Origin: Pandoraea anhela
Lineage (GTDB): Bacteria; Pseudomonadota; Gammaproteobacteria; Burkholderiales; Burkholderiaceae
Assembly (NCBI RefSeq): GCF_902459655.1
Contig: NZ_CABPSB010000002.1
Coordinates: 434,001 to 498,000, forward strand
Length of the DNA: 64,000 nt
Reading direction: 5' to 3'
The position numbers and the translations under genes are program-made. The notes beneath the pieces were generated by a model that was given only the letters and a program-made list of their open reading frames with translations, had not been told where the DNA came from and did not search any database. How positions within the stretch are numbered: the first letter of the stretch is position 1; the number at the start of each line of letters is the position of its first letter. Below, piece after piece: positions 43,124 to 53,900 of this stretch.

Positions 43124-44356
43124 TCAGAAACGTTGCGCACGGAAAAGCGACGGATCGATGATCGTCGTCTCGCCGGTCATCATCTCGGCGACGAGACGGC
43201 CCGTCACCGGCCCGAGCGTCAGACCGTGATGCGCGTGACCGAACGCGAACCACAGATCGCGATGATCGGGGGCCGGGCCGATAATCGGCTTCATGTCGGG
43301 CGTGCAGGGCCGGCGCCCGAGCCACGGCGTCGGATCGACGCGCTCGCCCAGCGGGAATGTCTCGCGCGCCAGCGGTTCGACGGCCGCCAGTTGCACCGGC
43401 GTCGGCGGTGTGTCGCGAAGCCCGAGTTCGACGCCTGTCGTCAGACGGATGCCGCGCGTCATCGGCGTGATGAGAAAGCCGTGCTCCGCATCGAGCACCG
43501 GCTGATGCAGCGTGGCGCCTGGCTGCGCGCGGTAGTGCATGTGATAGCCGCGTTTGACGGCCAGCGGGAAGCGGTAGCCCAGCGCACGCGTGACGGTGTC
43601 GGCCCACGGCCCGAGCGCCACGACTGCACGACGCCCTTCGATGCGGCCCGCTTCCGTTCGTACCGACCAGTGCGGCTGTAGCGACGTTGCGTCGCCGGTG
43701 AACACGCGACCGCCCAGCGATTCGAAATATCGCGCGTAGGCGGCAACGAGCGCCCCCGGATCGCTGACGGACTCCGATGCCGTGTAGCGCAACCCGCCGA
43801 CGAGGGCGTGCGTGAGCGAGGGCTCTGCATCGCGCAACCGCGACGCGTCGAGTCGCTCGAACGGCACGTCGTACTCGTCGCGCCAACGCTGCGCGTCGCG
43901 CTGCGCAGCCTGCATCGCAGCGCCGGTGCGAAACACCTTCACCCAGCCGCCTTCGCGCAGCAGATGTTCTGCCCCCGACGCGGCGATCAGTTCGCGGTGC
44001 TCCGTCACGCAATGTGCGATCAACGTACTGTAATGACGCGCAATCGCCGCGTGGCGCGCGGGTTCCGAGTGATACCAGTAGCGCGCGAGAAAGGGCGCGA
44101 CGGTCCCCATCGCCGACGGGTGGTAACGCACATCGGTGGAGCGATTGCGGGCGAAGCGGAGCAGGGTGCCGAAATCGCGCGGGAACGCATAGGGGTAGAC
44201 GCCTTCGCGTTGAATCAGCCCGGCGTTGCCGAACGACGTTTCGTTGCCGGGCGATTTACGGTCGACGAGCGCGACCGACATGCCGCGTCGCTGCAAATGG
44301 ACCGCGACGGAAACACCAACGATACCGGCACCAAGCACAAGCGCGTCGAACGTCAT
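43124..44356 (-). CDS. dadA: D-amino acid dehydrogenase small subunit-like flavoprotein
   Basis: 410 residues. FAD-binding motif at the N-terminus (VLGAGIVGVSVAVHLQRRGMSVALVDR), SFGNAGLI and the C-terminal GHAHHGLTLGPVTGRLVAEMM are typical of DadA-type enzymes, which oxidise D-amino acids to 2-oxo acids and ammonia and pass electrons to the respiratory chain. The RidA gene 143 bases upstream on the same strand would remove the reactive imine/enamine intermediates, supporting the assignment. Other DAO-family oxidases cannot be excluded. Confidence 0.85.
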   Translation of the reverse strand: MTFDALVLGAGIVGVSVAVHLQRRGMSVALVDRKSPGNETSFGNAGLIQREGVYPYAFPRDFGTLLRFARNRSTDVRYHPSAMGTVAPFLARYWYHSEPARHAAIARHYSTLIAHCVTEHRELIAASGAEHLLREGGWVKVFRTGAAMQAAQRDAQRWRDEYDVPFERLDASRLRDAEPSLTHALVGGLRYTASESVSDPGALVAAYARYFESLGGRVFTGDATSLQPHWSVRTEAGRIEGRRAVVALGPWADTVTRALGYRFPLAVKRGYHMHYRAQPGATLHQPVLDAEHGFLITPMTRGIRLTTGVELGLRDTPPTPVQLAAVEPLARETFPLGERVDPTPWLGRRPCTPDMKPIIGPAPDHRDLWFAFGHAHHGLTLGPVTGRLVAEMMTGETTIIDPSLFRAQRF

Positions 44357-44499
44357 GGGCGTGCGCCTGACGAGTCGTCAGACGATCAGGAGAAAGCGAG
44401 GAAGGGGGGTGGGCTCACGCGCGACACACACAACACACACGACACTCGCGGCAGCGAGCCCGGGAAGTACCCACCGGCGATGACATCCGGTGCGACGCG

Positions 44500-44853
44500 T
44501 TACGCCAGCGCGGTCACGGCGATTTCGACTTCGAGACCGGCGCGCATGAGCGGCGACTGCACACAGGCACGGGTCGGGGCGTGGCCTTCGGGCACCCAGG
44601 CGTCCCACACGGCGTTGAATTCGGCAAAGTGCTTGGCGTCCGACAGCCAGATGTTGGCGGTGAGCAGACGCGACTTGTCGACGCCCGCTTCGGCAAGCAG
44701 CGAATCGATGCGGGTGAGGATTTCGGTAGTTTGCTGCGTAACCGACACGTTAGCCGTATCGGGGACCTGACCGGCCAGATACACCACACCGTTGGCGATC
44801 ACGATCTGGCTCATGCGAGCGTTGGTGTGCAGACGTTTGATTTCGTTCGACAT
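44500..44853 (-). CDS. RidA family protein (enamine/imine deaminase)
   Basis: 117 residues from the ATG at 44853 (MSNEIKRLHTNARMSQIVI); an ATG three codons earlier (44862) is equally possible. Conserved RidA features: VYLAGQVPD, the loop ANIWLSDAKHFAEFNAVWDAWV, and the catalytic Arg in PTRACVQSPLM. Hydrolyses 2-aminoacrylate-type intermediates. Likely operon with dadA. Confidence 0.9.
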   Translation of the reverse strand: MSNEIKRLHTNARMSQIVIANGVVYLAGQVPDTANVSVTQQTTEILTRIDSLLAEAGVDKSRLLTANIWLSDAKHFAEFNAVWDAWVPEGHAPTRACVQSPLMRAGLEVEIAVTALA

Positions 44854-45002
44854 AGGGGGCATCGAAAAAATAAGACGGGCCGGGAGTCGGCCCGAGTGCC
44901 GCTATCTTATACGACGCTTGCGTAGTATTCCGTATCGGTGCCGGATCGACGTCAGATCGACCTCAAAACGACAAACGGCATCGGCACGAGACTACCGGCG
45001 CA

Positions 45003-45662
45003 TCACTGCCGGATCAGCGCCATCGCGCAATCGAGCACGGTGCGTTTGAGATCGGCCATGCCTTCGGGCGGCAGGAACGGCCCCATCATGTGGCGATACG
45101 ACACCGTCTTGCTGATGGCGGACGTGAGCATGAAGAACATGACGTCGGCGTCAGACACCGGACGCTTCTGCGCTTCGAGCCAGTCCGCGACGAGCGGGAC
45201 CATGGCATCGCGATACGGGCGCACGAGCCGTTGCGTCAGGATATCGAGCCGCTCGCCTTCTTCAGTCGCCGCGGTCGAGAAGAACATGCCGATGTCCGGG
45301 TTCTCGAACACGGCCTCGACGAACAGGCACACGGCGTGCTCGATACGCTCGAACGGCGCCATCGGTGCGTCGCGCAGCGCGTTCGTCTGCTCGACCATCG
45401 AATGCGTGAGTCCCGCGATCTGATCGACGACCGCGACCCACAGGGCCTCTTTCGAGCCGAAATGATGCGAAATCAACGCAGCATCGACACCGGATGCCTC
45501 GGCGATCTGCCGCACGCTACTCGCATAGAACCCGCGCTGCGCAAAGATGCGACGGGCGTTGAGCAGCAACGCGTCGGCCCCATGCGTGCAATCGCACGTG
45601 GGACGCCCGCGCGTGCGTTTGCGAGGCGGATCGGGTTGCGAGACGGCTTTGGTCGGAGTCAT
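45003..45662 (-). CDS. TetR-family transcriptional regulator
   Basis: 219 residues from the ATG at 45662. N-terminal HTH: LLLNARRIFAQRGFYASSVRQIAEASGVDAALISHHFGSKEALW. C-terminal ligand domain helical. The N-terminal 25 residues are a basic Lys/Arg/Pro tail. Divergent from NDH-2 (start 45818) with a 155-base gap, so it may control ndh or itself. Confidence 0.88.
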   Translation of the reverse strand: MTPTKAVSQPDPPRKRTRGRPTCDCTHGADALLLNARRIFAQRGFYASSVRQIAEASGVDAALISHHFGSKEALWVAVVDQIAGLTHSMVEQTNALRDAPMAPFERIEHAVCLFVEAVFENPDIGMFFSTAATEEGERLDILTQRLVRPYRDAMVPLVADWLEAQKRPVSDADVMFFMLTSAISKTVSYRHMMGPFLPPEGMADLKRTVLDCAMALIRQ

Positions 45663-45747
45663 TGAGTGATGCGTGAGTGGAATTCGCGAGAACAATGCGT
45701 CAAGTCTACCCGACCCGAACGCGCCTGCCTGCCCAGACACTTCCTAT

Positions 45748-45777
45748 TTGACATGCCGGGTACACGCTCGCTATTAT
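45748..45777 (+). promoter_or_regulatory. Sigma-70 promoter of ndh
   Basis: TTGACA (45748-45753), 18-base spacer, TATTAT (45772-45777). It ends 40 bases before the ndh ATG at 45818. Confidence 0.6.
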
Positions 45778-45817
45778 GCGCTTATTCATCACTTGTTGAA
45801 TTGACATTTCCCCCCAA

Positions 45818-47110
45818 ATGTCTCGCGCAAACCGAATCGTGATCGTCGGTGGCGGTATCGCCGGCCTGATGCTGGCCACTCGTCTGGGCAAAACGCTCGG
45901 CCGTGCCGGCGCTGCGCGCGTGACACTTGTCGACAGTCATCCCACCCATCTCTGGAAGCCGATGCTGCATACCGTTGCGGCAGGCACGTGCGACGTGGCT
46001 CACACGCAGGTGGCCTACCTCGCGCATGCGTGCGGCAATGGTTTCACGTATCAGGCGGGGCGCATGATCGGGCTCGACCGCATGCGTCGGGAGATTGTGC
46101 TGGAGGAGATGGACGGGCACGACGGCAAGCGCCTGCTCGGCGAGCGCCGGGTGCCTTACGACGCGCTGGTGCTCGCGCTCGGTTCACAGGCCGACGACGC
46201 GTGCCTGCCAGGCGTTCGTGACGTCTGTCACTTCATCGACAGCCGCCCCCAGGCGGAAGCGTTCAACGCCGCATTGCAATGCGAGGCGCTGCGCAGCGCC
46301 GTGAACGACGACGCATTGCGCGTGGTGATTGCGGGTGGCGGCACGACGGGCGTAGCGCTCGCTGCCGAGCTGAGCCACTCGTTCGCGCTCGCAGCGGGAT
46401 ATGGCGATCCGCAGATTCGCGAGCGTCTGAAGCTCACGCTCGTGGAGCGCGGAGCACGTGTGCTCGGCGCGTTCCCGCCGGACGTTTCGGCGTCGACGCA
46501 AGCAAGGCTCGAACGGTTGGGCTTTCGTGTGCTGACGCAAACGCGCGTCGTGTGTGCGGATCGCGACGGTTTTTACCGCGACGACGGTCAGTTGATTCCC
46601 GGCGATCTGCTGGTGTGGGCGGCGGGCGTGAAGGCGCCGGATTGTCTGCGCGGCATTGGCGGCTTGACGACCAACGAAGCGAATCAGATCGTGGTTCGCG
46701 CCACGTTGCAGACGGCGCAGGACGAACGCATCTTTGCCATTGGCGATTGTGCATCGCTGAGCATGGGGCAGGGGGCGTGTGCATTGCCGCCGACGGCACA
46801 GGTGGCGACACAACAGGCGGCGCATCTGGGCCGCCATCTCGGCGCGTGGCTCGAAGGCCGCGCAATTCCGCCGTTCGCTTATCGCGATCCTGGCGCGTCG
46901 TTGTCGCTCTCGGGCTACAACGCGTTCGGGGCGCTCGGGCGATTCGGCTTCTTCAAAGGTGGCATCGTGCGCGGACGCTTTGCGCAGTGGAGCCACGCCA
47001 TGTTGTACCGACGTCATCAGCATGCACTGCACGGATTTGCGCGTGCGACGATATTGATGAGCGCGGAAAAACTCGGCGGCCTTCGCGGGCCGCGCATCCG
47101 GCTGGCCTGA
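45818..47110 (+). CDS. ndh: Type II NADH dehydrogenase (NDH-2)
   Basis: 430 residues. Two dinucleotide-binding folds: FAD at IVIVGGGIAGLMLATRLG and NAD(P) at RVVIAGGGTTGVALAAELSH. DLLVWAAGVKAP and IFAIGDCASL are the usual NDH-2 segments. Single-subunit, non-proton-pumping NADH:quinone oxidoreductase attached to the inner membrane by its C-terminal helix. The gene is followed 3 bases later by a DUF3331 gene. Confidence 0.92.
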   Translation: MSRANRIVIVGGGIAGLMLATRLGKTLGRAGAARVTLVDSHPTHLWKPMLHTVAAGTCDVAHTQVAYLAHACGNGFTYQAGRMIGLDRMRREIVLEEMDGHDGKRLLGERRVPYDALVLALGSQADDACLPGVRDVCHFIDSRPQAEAFNAALQCEALRSAVNDDALRVVIAGGGTTGVALAAELSHSFALAAGYGDPQIRERLKLTLVERGARVLGAFPPDVSASTQARLERLGFRVLTQTRVVCADRDGFYRDDGQLIPGDLLVWAAGVKAPDCLRGIGGLTTNEANQIVVRATLQTAQDERIFAIGDCASLSMGQGACALPPTAQVATQQAAHLGRHLGAWLEGRAIPPFAYRDPGASLSLSGYNAFGALGRFGFFKGGIVRGRFAQWSHAMLYRRHQHALHGFARATILMSAEKLGGLRGPRIRLA

Positions 47111-47112
47111 TC

Positions 47113-47619
47113 ATGCGAAGCGACCGAACCAATTGCCCGAACCGAAGCGGCACCCGCCGCGCCTCTGGAACGTCCTCTGCGGCGTCCTCGTCTTCAGCCT
47201 CGTCCAAGACGTCCCGTGCGTCACGCGCATCGCGTGCGGCACGCGATCAGGGCGGGACTTATTCCCCATGGCAACACACCGTGGCAATGCTCGATGCCGA
47301 GCCGGTCGTGTGTCAGCCGGTGATTCCGTACACACGGCGCGCGCCCATCGTGCGCGTGCTGGAAATATCGAGCGAGTTGACGATTACGGTGTCGTGGAAC
47401 GACGCGACCGGCGGCAATTACGGTGCGCAGATCTGGCGCATCCGCAAAGCGCCGCATCCGGGCATATGTGCGCTCACGAACGAGACCATCGACGCGGGCG
47501 ATTTCGTCTACCGTCCGCTGTTCGGCGATGTGCCGCCGCTCAACGCCGACGCGATGATTTCGGCCGACGCCATTCGCGTGATGCGCGAATCGGACAATCG
47601 CGAACTCGAACCGGCCTGA
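47113..47619 (+). CDS. DUF3331 family protein
   Basis: 168 residues. The N-terminal 45 residues are a Ser/Arg-rich disordered tail. The globular part fits DUF3331, known mostly from Burkholderia: WQHTVAMLDAEP, TVSWNDATGGNYGAQIWRIRKA, GICALTNETIDAGDFVYRPL and PPLNADAMISADAI. No signal peptide. ATG at 47113, 3 bases after the ndh stop, so the two genes are probably translated from one message. Confidence 0.75.
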   Translation: MRSDRTNCPNRSGTRRASGTSSAASSSSASSKTSRASRASRAARDQGGTYSPWQHTVAMLDAEPVVCQPVIPYTRRAPIVRVLEISSELTITVSWNDATGGNYGAQIWRIRKAPHPGICALTNETIDAGDFVYRPLFGDVPPLNADAMISADAIRVMRESDNRELEPA

Positions 47620-47932
47620 TCGCCAAGTCACTTCACGACGTGCGAAGTCGCATCTCAAACACCGCGACATCCATCGACCACATACCCACGCGCTGAAAAG
47701 CTGTCCCCCTCCCCCCGTGTTGTTTCAGCGTGTTGCCGCCCCTTGAGGGCGGTTTTTTTTGTCTCGGGACTTCGCGGCATCCAGTGCGTCCGGACGCCAA
47801 AACGTTGAGCCATATCAAGAAGTTGAATTAGCACAAACGCTTTAGATTTTTCGGCTGTTTCTGCGCCTGGCGTGTCGTCGCTCATTCAACTTTTGCAATG
47901 CCAACAACGAAAACAAGAACGCTTTTACTGGC
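47620..47932. other. Gap between DUF3331 gene and CdiA-like ORF
   Basis: 313 bases with a terminator at 47735-47761. Past it there is no CdiA-like coding sequence in any frame: the CdiA frame is open only from 47846 and reads unrelated residues until about 47925, so the haemagglutinin homology starts abruptly. Confidence 0.6.
47735..47761 (+). terminator. Rho-independent terminator of ndh-DUF3331
   Basis: CCGCCC-CTTGA-GGGCGG followed by eight T (47753-47760). Confidence 0.92.
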
Positions 47933-50900
47933 GTGCTCGCTGTACGTCACGGGGACGCAATGTCGCTCCAGATCTCCGGCGAGTTCGACAATGCTTCCGG
48001 CGGCACGCTGCAAACGAATAGCGCTGACCTTGCGTTATCGCCCGTCCGAATCAACAACAACGGCGGCACCATCACTCATGCAGGCAACGGCACGCTCACG
48101 CTTGATGCCCATGGCGGACCTGGCGAAATTCTCAACGTTGGCGGCACCGTGCGCAGCAATGGCGACACGATCATCCGCGCAGACGATCTCGACAACTCAG
48201 CGGGTTCGATCAGTAGCAAAGGCGGACTCAGTGCAACGCTCCGAGGCGCATTGGCCAACGCGGGCGGCAAGTGGCTCACTAACGGCGACGTCACACTTGT
48301 CAGCAAGACGCTGACGAACACGGACGGTGTCATCACCGGGGGCGCGAAATCGACGATACACGTCGACGCGCTGACCAATCGCGGCGGCGCCATCGTCTCG
48401 CCCGACCTTGAGGTGACAAGCCGCACCACACTTGACAACGACCACGGCACGCTCAAAGCGAACCAACTCTCATTGACGGCGACCGACCTTCTGAACCGGG
48501 GCGGGACGATCACGCATTACGGCGCAAGTCCGATGCGGATCGACGTCAACGGTTTGCTGGACAACGCTGCGGGCGGCGTGCTGCAAAGCAAGGGGTCCGA
48601 CCTCACGTTGACGCCATCGTCGCTCAACAACAACGGCGGGAAGATTCTGTCCGCCAGTGCGGGGAAGCTGACCATCGCGCCGGGAGGGGGGATGGGAACG
48701 CTAACGAATGTCGGCGGCGAGATTGTGGCAGGCGGTGCGTTATCGGTGCTCGCGGCGCATCTCGATAACACGCAAGGCGCGCTGTCCGCACGCGGTGCCT
48801 TTCAGGCCAATACGCTTGGCAACCTCATCAATTCACATGGCCTGATTCGCTCGCTGGGGCCCATCTCGCTCGACACCGACGGCGACTTGCGCAACGCCGG
48901 GGGGCGGATTCAGTCCGGCACCGAGGGCGGCAGTCACTCACTCTCGGCTCGCGCAGCGACGATTGACAACGCTGAAGGCCTCGTCGGCAATCTGGGGAAG
49001 GGTGACACCGCGATGCGAAGCCTGGGCGGAATCGTCAATCGTGGCGGCGTCGTCACCGGAAGCGGTCGTGTGGCTGTGACGGCCGCCACCATCGACAATA
49101 CCGACGGCGCGCAGTTAAGCGGTGCGAGCATCAGCGCCAGCGCCGACACACTCGACAACACCGGCGGCAACATCGGCAATATCGCCGGCTTGCCCGGGGA
49201 TATCTCGCTTGCGGCAACGGGCGTCCTCACCAACGCCGGCGGTGAGATCGGTGCCACTCGCGATCTCGACGTCCGTGCCGCCTCGCTCGTTGGTGGCGGC
49301 GGATATCGTGCGACTCAGGATGTCGTCATCGACGTCGGCGGAGACTTCACCCACCAGCCGACGTTTCAATTCTCTGCGGGCCGCCATCTGTCGATCACGC
49401 TGCCGGGCACGTTCACCAACGGCAACGCATTCTCGGCGATCCGTCATTTGACGGTGAGCGCTGGCGACATCACAAACTACGGCTCGATCACGGCAGGCGG
49501 CACCTTGGCAACGCGTTCGCGCACGTTGCGAAATGTCGGCTCGCTCGTGGGTGGCGATGTCTCGTTCACCGCCACATCGCGGTTGTCGAACATCGGGGCG
49601 AGCGCCCTGATTGGCGCGACGAATGCCGACGGAACGCTGGCGTTGCTCGCACCGGTCATCGACAACGTCGACGACACGACCGGTACCGATTCACAGGCGA
49701 CGACGGCCATCTATGGTTTGGGCCGTGTCGTGATTGCCGGTCTCAAGGATGTAAGCGGTCGCTACCTGAACGCGAGCCGGATTCAAAACCACTCGGCCCT
49801 CATTCAGTCCGGTAAGGACATGGCGCTTCACGCGGATCAGGTGACTAACACCCGACGCTCGATGCAAACCTCGGGATTCAGCACTTCGGTCGATCCCGAG
49901 CTGATTACGCGTCTCGGCATCAGCCTGAGCGGACGCACGGGAGAGGTGAATACCCGGAATCCGAACGCGATTGGCGGCGTCTACATCGAGCAACCGCATG
50001 GCGGGGAATGGAACAGCGATTACATATTCACATCGTATTGGGGCGTGGCGACGGCCAACACCGTGACGTCGATCAGCCCGCAGGCGCAGATCATGTCGGG
50101 CGCGAACCTGAACGCGTCGGCGGTGGGCCTGTTCCAGAACTACTGGAGCGCGGTTTCCGCGACGGGTGACATTGCGATGCCCGCGACACTGGATCAGAAC
50201 AGCTGGCGGGATCAGACCGCCCCTGCGGTCAGCGTCAGATACTCAGGACACTACCACTACAACAATTACGACAACAGCAAGCATGACTGGCAGCTTCCCT
50301 TCGGCGACGCAACCTTCACGACTCACCGCCCCGGTGGGTATTCGCAGGTCGCGCCTGCGGACGTTCGTACTTATGCGCTTCCCGCCTATGAATCGAGCTT
50401 TGTCGCCAATGGCACGCTGTCGGGCTCGGGTGTCAGCATTGAGAACACCGCAGGGAACGCGGGTACGCCGTCGCTTGGGTTACTGCCAGGACAGAATGCG
50501 ACGGGTGTAAACGTCGGGACTTTCGACGGGCATGCGAGCGGCGCAAACACCGGCGTCGCTTCGTTCCAGCACGACGGCATACTCATCGATCCGGTCATCG
50601 CCAGCGCCGTCGCGCTCGACGTGATCGCGAACCTGACGATCCCGCAAGGCGGCCTGTTCCGACCGACGACCGCGCCGGGCGCCACCTACGTCATCGAATC
50701 GAATCCCGCCTTTACCAACGCGAAGACGTTTATCTCCAGCGACTACTACCTCAAGCAGATCGGCGTCGATCCGCAAACGGTCATCAAACGTTTGGGCGAC
50801 GGTATGTACGAGCAGCAGTTGGTCCGAAATCAGATCACCGCGCTCACCGGACGCCCCGTGCCCGGTCCCTTCGGCGATACGGAGCGCATGTTCGAGGCGA

Positions 50901-53900
50901 TGATGGCGTCCGGCGCTGCGCTCTCCAGGTCGCTGAACTTGTCGCTTGGCATGAGCCTGTCGGCCGAACAGGTCGCCGCGCTAACGAGCGATGTGATCGT
51001 AATGCAAACGCAGGTAGTCGACGGACAGACGGTGCTGGTACCGGTCGTCTACCTCGCGCAGACGGGGCGGCAAACCCTGAACGGCCCACTGATTGCGGCA
51101 CGCGACGTCGATCTGAAAGACACGCAGCGACTCACCAATAGCGGGACGCTTAGCGCAGAGCGAACGCTCGCCGTCGACGGCAAGGCCATCGACAACGCCT
51201 TCGGCGCGTTGCAGAGCGGCGGACTCATGACGTTGTCTACCGTCGGTGACGTCGATCTGAGTTCAGCGACGGTCAACGCCGGTAGCCTCGCTCTGAAAGC
51301 GGGCGGCGATCTGACACTCGATACCACGGTCAACCGTGTCGATCAGGTCAGCGACACGGGCGCGACGCGCACCTCGACCACGCTCGGTCCCGTCGCGACG
51401 CTTAACGTCACAGGCGACGCGGTGATCGCCACGGGTGGCAACTTCGAGCAAAACGCCGGCGCGTTGAACGTCGGCGGAAATCTCGGCATGGCGATCGGTG
51501 GCGACTGGGAACTGAACACCGTGCAGACGGGCGAGCAGAAGGTCGTCTCCCGGGCGAACGGCGTATCCGATACCAACATCAACGCCGCGACGGGCAGCGC
51601 AGCGACTGTGGGGGGTGTTTCCGATATCGGCGTGGGCGGCAATCTGAGCGCGACCGGGGCGGACATCAATCTCAAGGGAGGCGGCGCGATTGCGGCCCGT
51701 GGCAACGTCACGTTGCAGGCGGCGGTGACGACGTCCACGGTGCGAAGCCGTAGCGCGGACAGCGATTACTCGGAGTCGTCGTATCGGTCCGATGACACCA
51801 TCATGGGTACCACCGTGCGAGCGGGGGACACTCTCACGATTGCGTCCGGCAACGACATCGCCTTGCGAGGCAGCGGCGTCACACTGGAAAGTGGGACGGC
51901 AACGCTCGCGGCCGCGCGGGATGTGATCGTCGGCGAGGTCGCCGAGACGCATGAGTATCGTAGCCGTCATGAAGGCAGTCGCAGTGGCTTCGCCAGTAGC
52001 AAGCGCACAACGCGCACGATGGATTCGAAGGCGGAACAAGCCAACGGCAGCATGATCTCCGCCGATGCCGTCGCCATCGTTGCGGGTAACGATCTGAGCG
52101 TACGCGGCAGCACGATTGTCGGGGGTGAGGGCGTCGCGCTTCAGGCGGGGCGCGATCTCACGATTCAATCGACGGATAACCAGAGCGAAAGCCATTCCTT
52201 CTATGAGGCGAAGCGGTCGGGATTCGGTACCTCCGGCGGGGTGGGCATCTCTTACGGCGCGAGCGAACAGCGCGACCGGACGAACGAGAGCCGCGTGACG
52301 CAAACCAGGAGTCTCGTGGGTGCACTCGATGGCAACGTCAGCAGGATTGCCGGCAACGAGTTGCTGGTTCGCGGAAGCGATATCGTTGCGAACGGTGACG
52401 TCACGGGGATTGGCCAGAACGTGACAGTGGAATCGTCCGTCAATCGTCAGCAGCAGGACGAGACGCACGAGATGAAGCGCTCCGGCTTCACGCTGGCGAT
52501 CAAGTCGCCGGTCATCGACGCTGTGCAGAACGTCGCGAATCAGACCCGCGCAGTGGTGGACAACGGCGGCGACGCCCGCGTGTCGGCACTACGCGGCTAT
52601 GCGGCGGGGAGCGGCGCATACAGCGCGTATGGCGAAGGCAAGGCGGCGATCGATGCGCTGAAGAAGGGCGAAGTTCCTGAAGGCAAGATCGAGTTGAGCT
52701 GGGGGTCATCGAGCAGCAAATCGACGTCGTCGATGGATATGGCGCAGAACGATGCCAGCCACATCAGAGCGGGTGGCGCCGTCGCGCTAATCGCCACTGG
52801 CGATGCCGCCTCGGGCAAGGGCGACGTCAACGTCACAGGTTCGGATGTCGACGCCCGGGACGTTCTCCTTCAGGCGACCCATCAAGTCAACTTGCGCAAC
52901 AGCACCAACACCGAGTCGACGCGTAGCGATAACCAATCGAAGAATCTCGGCTTCGGCGTGTCATACGGGACCAGCGGGTTCGGCGTTTCGGCATCCATGT
53001 CGAAGGCGAACGGCGACGCCAATACGGACTCGACATTCCAGAACAACACGCACATCAACGCGAGCAACGCCGCAGTGATTGTCAGCGGTGGGGATACGAA
53101 CATCGTCGGTGCGGTTGTCGATGCGAAGACTGTCGTGGCGCGCGTGGGTGGAGGCCTGAACGTGGCGAGCGCGCAGGACACGACCGAAGGATCCGCGCAT
53201 CAACAAAGCATGGGCGGCGGCGTGAACCTCAGCATGGCCGGGGCTTCTGGAAGCGCCAGCTATGCACGCGGCAATGCGAGTGGAAATTACGCAGGCGTGG
53301 TGGAGCAATCGGGATTGCAGGCCGGCGGGGGCGGCTTCGACATCGCCGTCGCCGGGAATACGGATCTGAAGGGCGCATACATCGAGAGTACGGCGGACGC
53401 CTCGCAGAACCACCTGACGACGGGCACGCTGACGTTCAGCGACATCGAAAACCACTCCGACTACAGCGCCAACAGTTTCGGCTTCGGCGGCGGGTTCACC
53501 GTCGGCAACGGGGGCGCTAACGAACGTACCACTGGCAAGACGTCGGGCAAGAACAAGGGTGGGATTTCTCCGATGTTGCCGCAAATGGAGAGCGGCAGCG
53601 AGCGCGCGACGACACGCACCGGCGTGAGCGAAGGGACGATTGTCATCACCGACACAGCGAACCAGACGCAGGATTTGGCAAATCTCAGCAGAGATACTGA
53701 AGACCTGAACGGAACGGTCACGCGGACGCCAGATTTGCAGAATCTTCTCAGCGATCAGTCACGTTTGATGCAAGCGGCGACGGCTGCGGGCGAGGCGGTG
53801 GCGCGTGATATTGGAACGTACGCGAACAAGAAGGCGGACGAGGCGAAGAAGCTGGCCGAGAAAACCAATGATCCCGCGCTGAAAGCGCAGTACTTGGAAG

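Noticed and set aside
46279-47112. Upstream part of a 446-codon frame containing the DUF3331 gene
   Set aside because: It overlaps ndh in another frame; only the portion from the ATG at 47113 has a conserved domain.
47898-48314. Start of cdiA in an overlapping frame with a signal-like N-terminus (MPTTKTRTLLLACSLYVTG)
   Set aside because: That frame leaves the haemagglutinin frame and ends at 48314; the repeats are in the 47933 frame. A frameshift near 47945 joining the two would be needed and there is no evidence for it.
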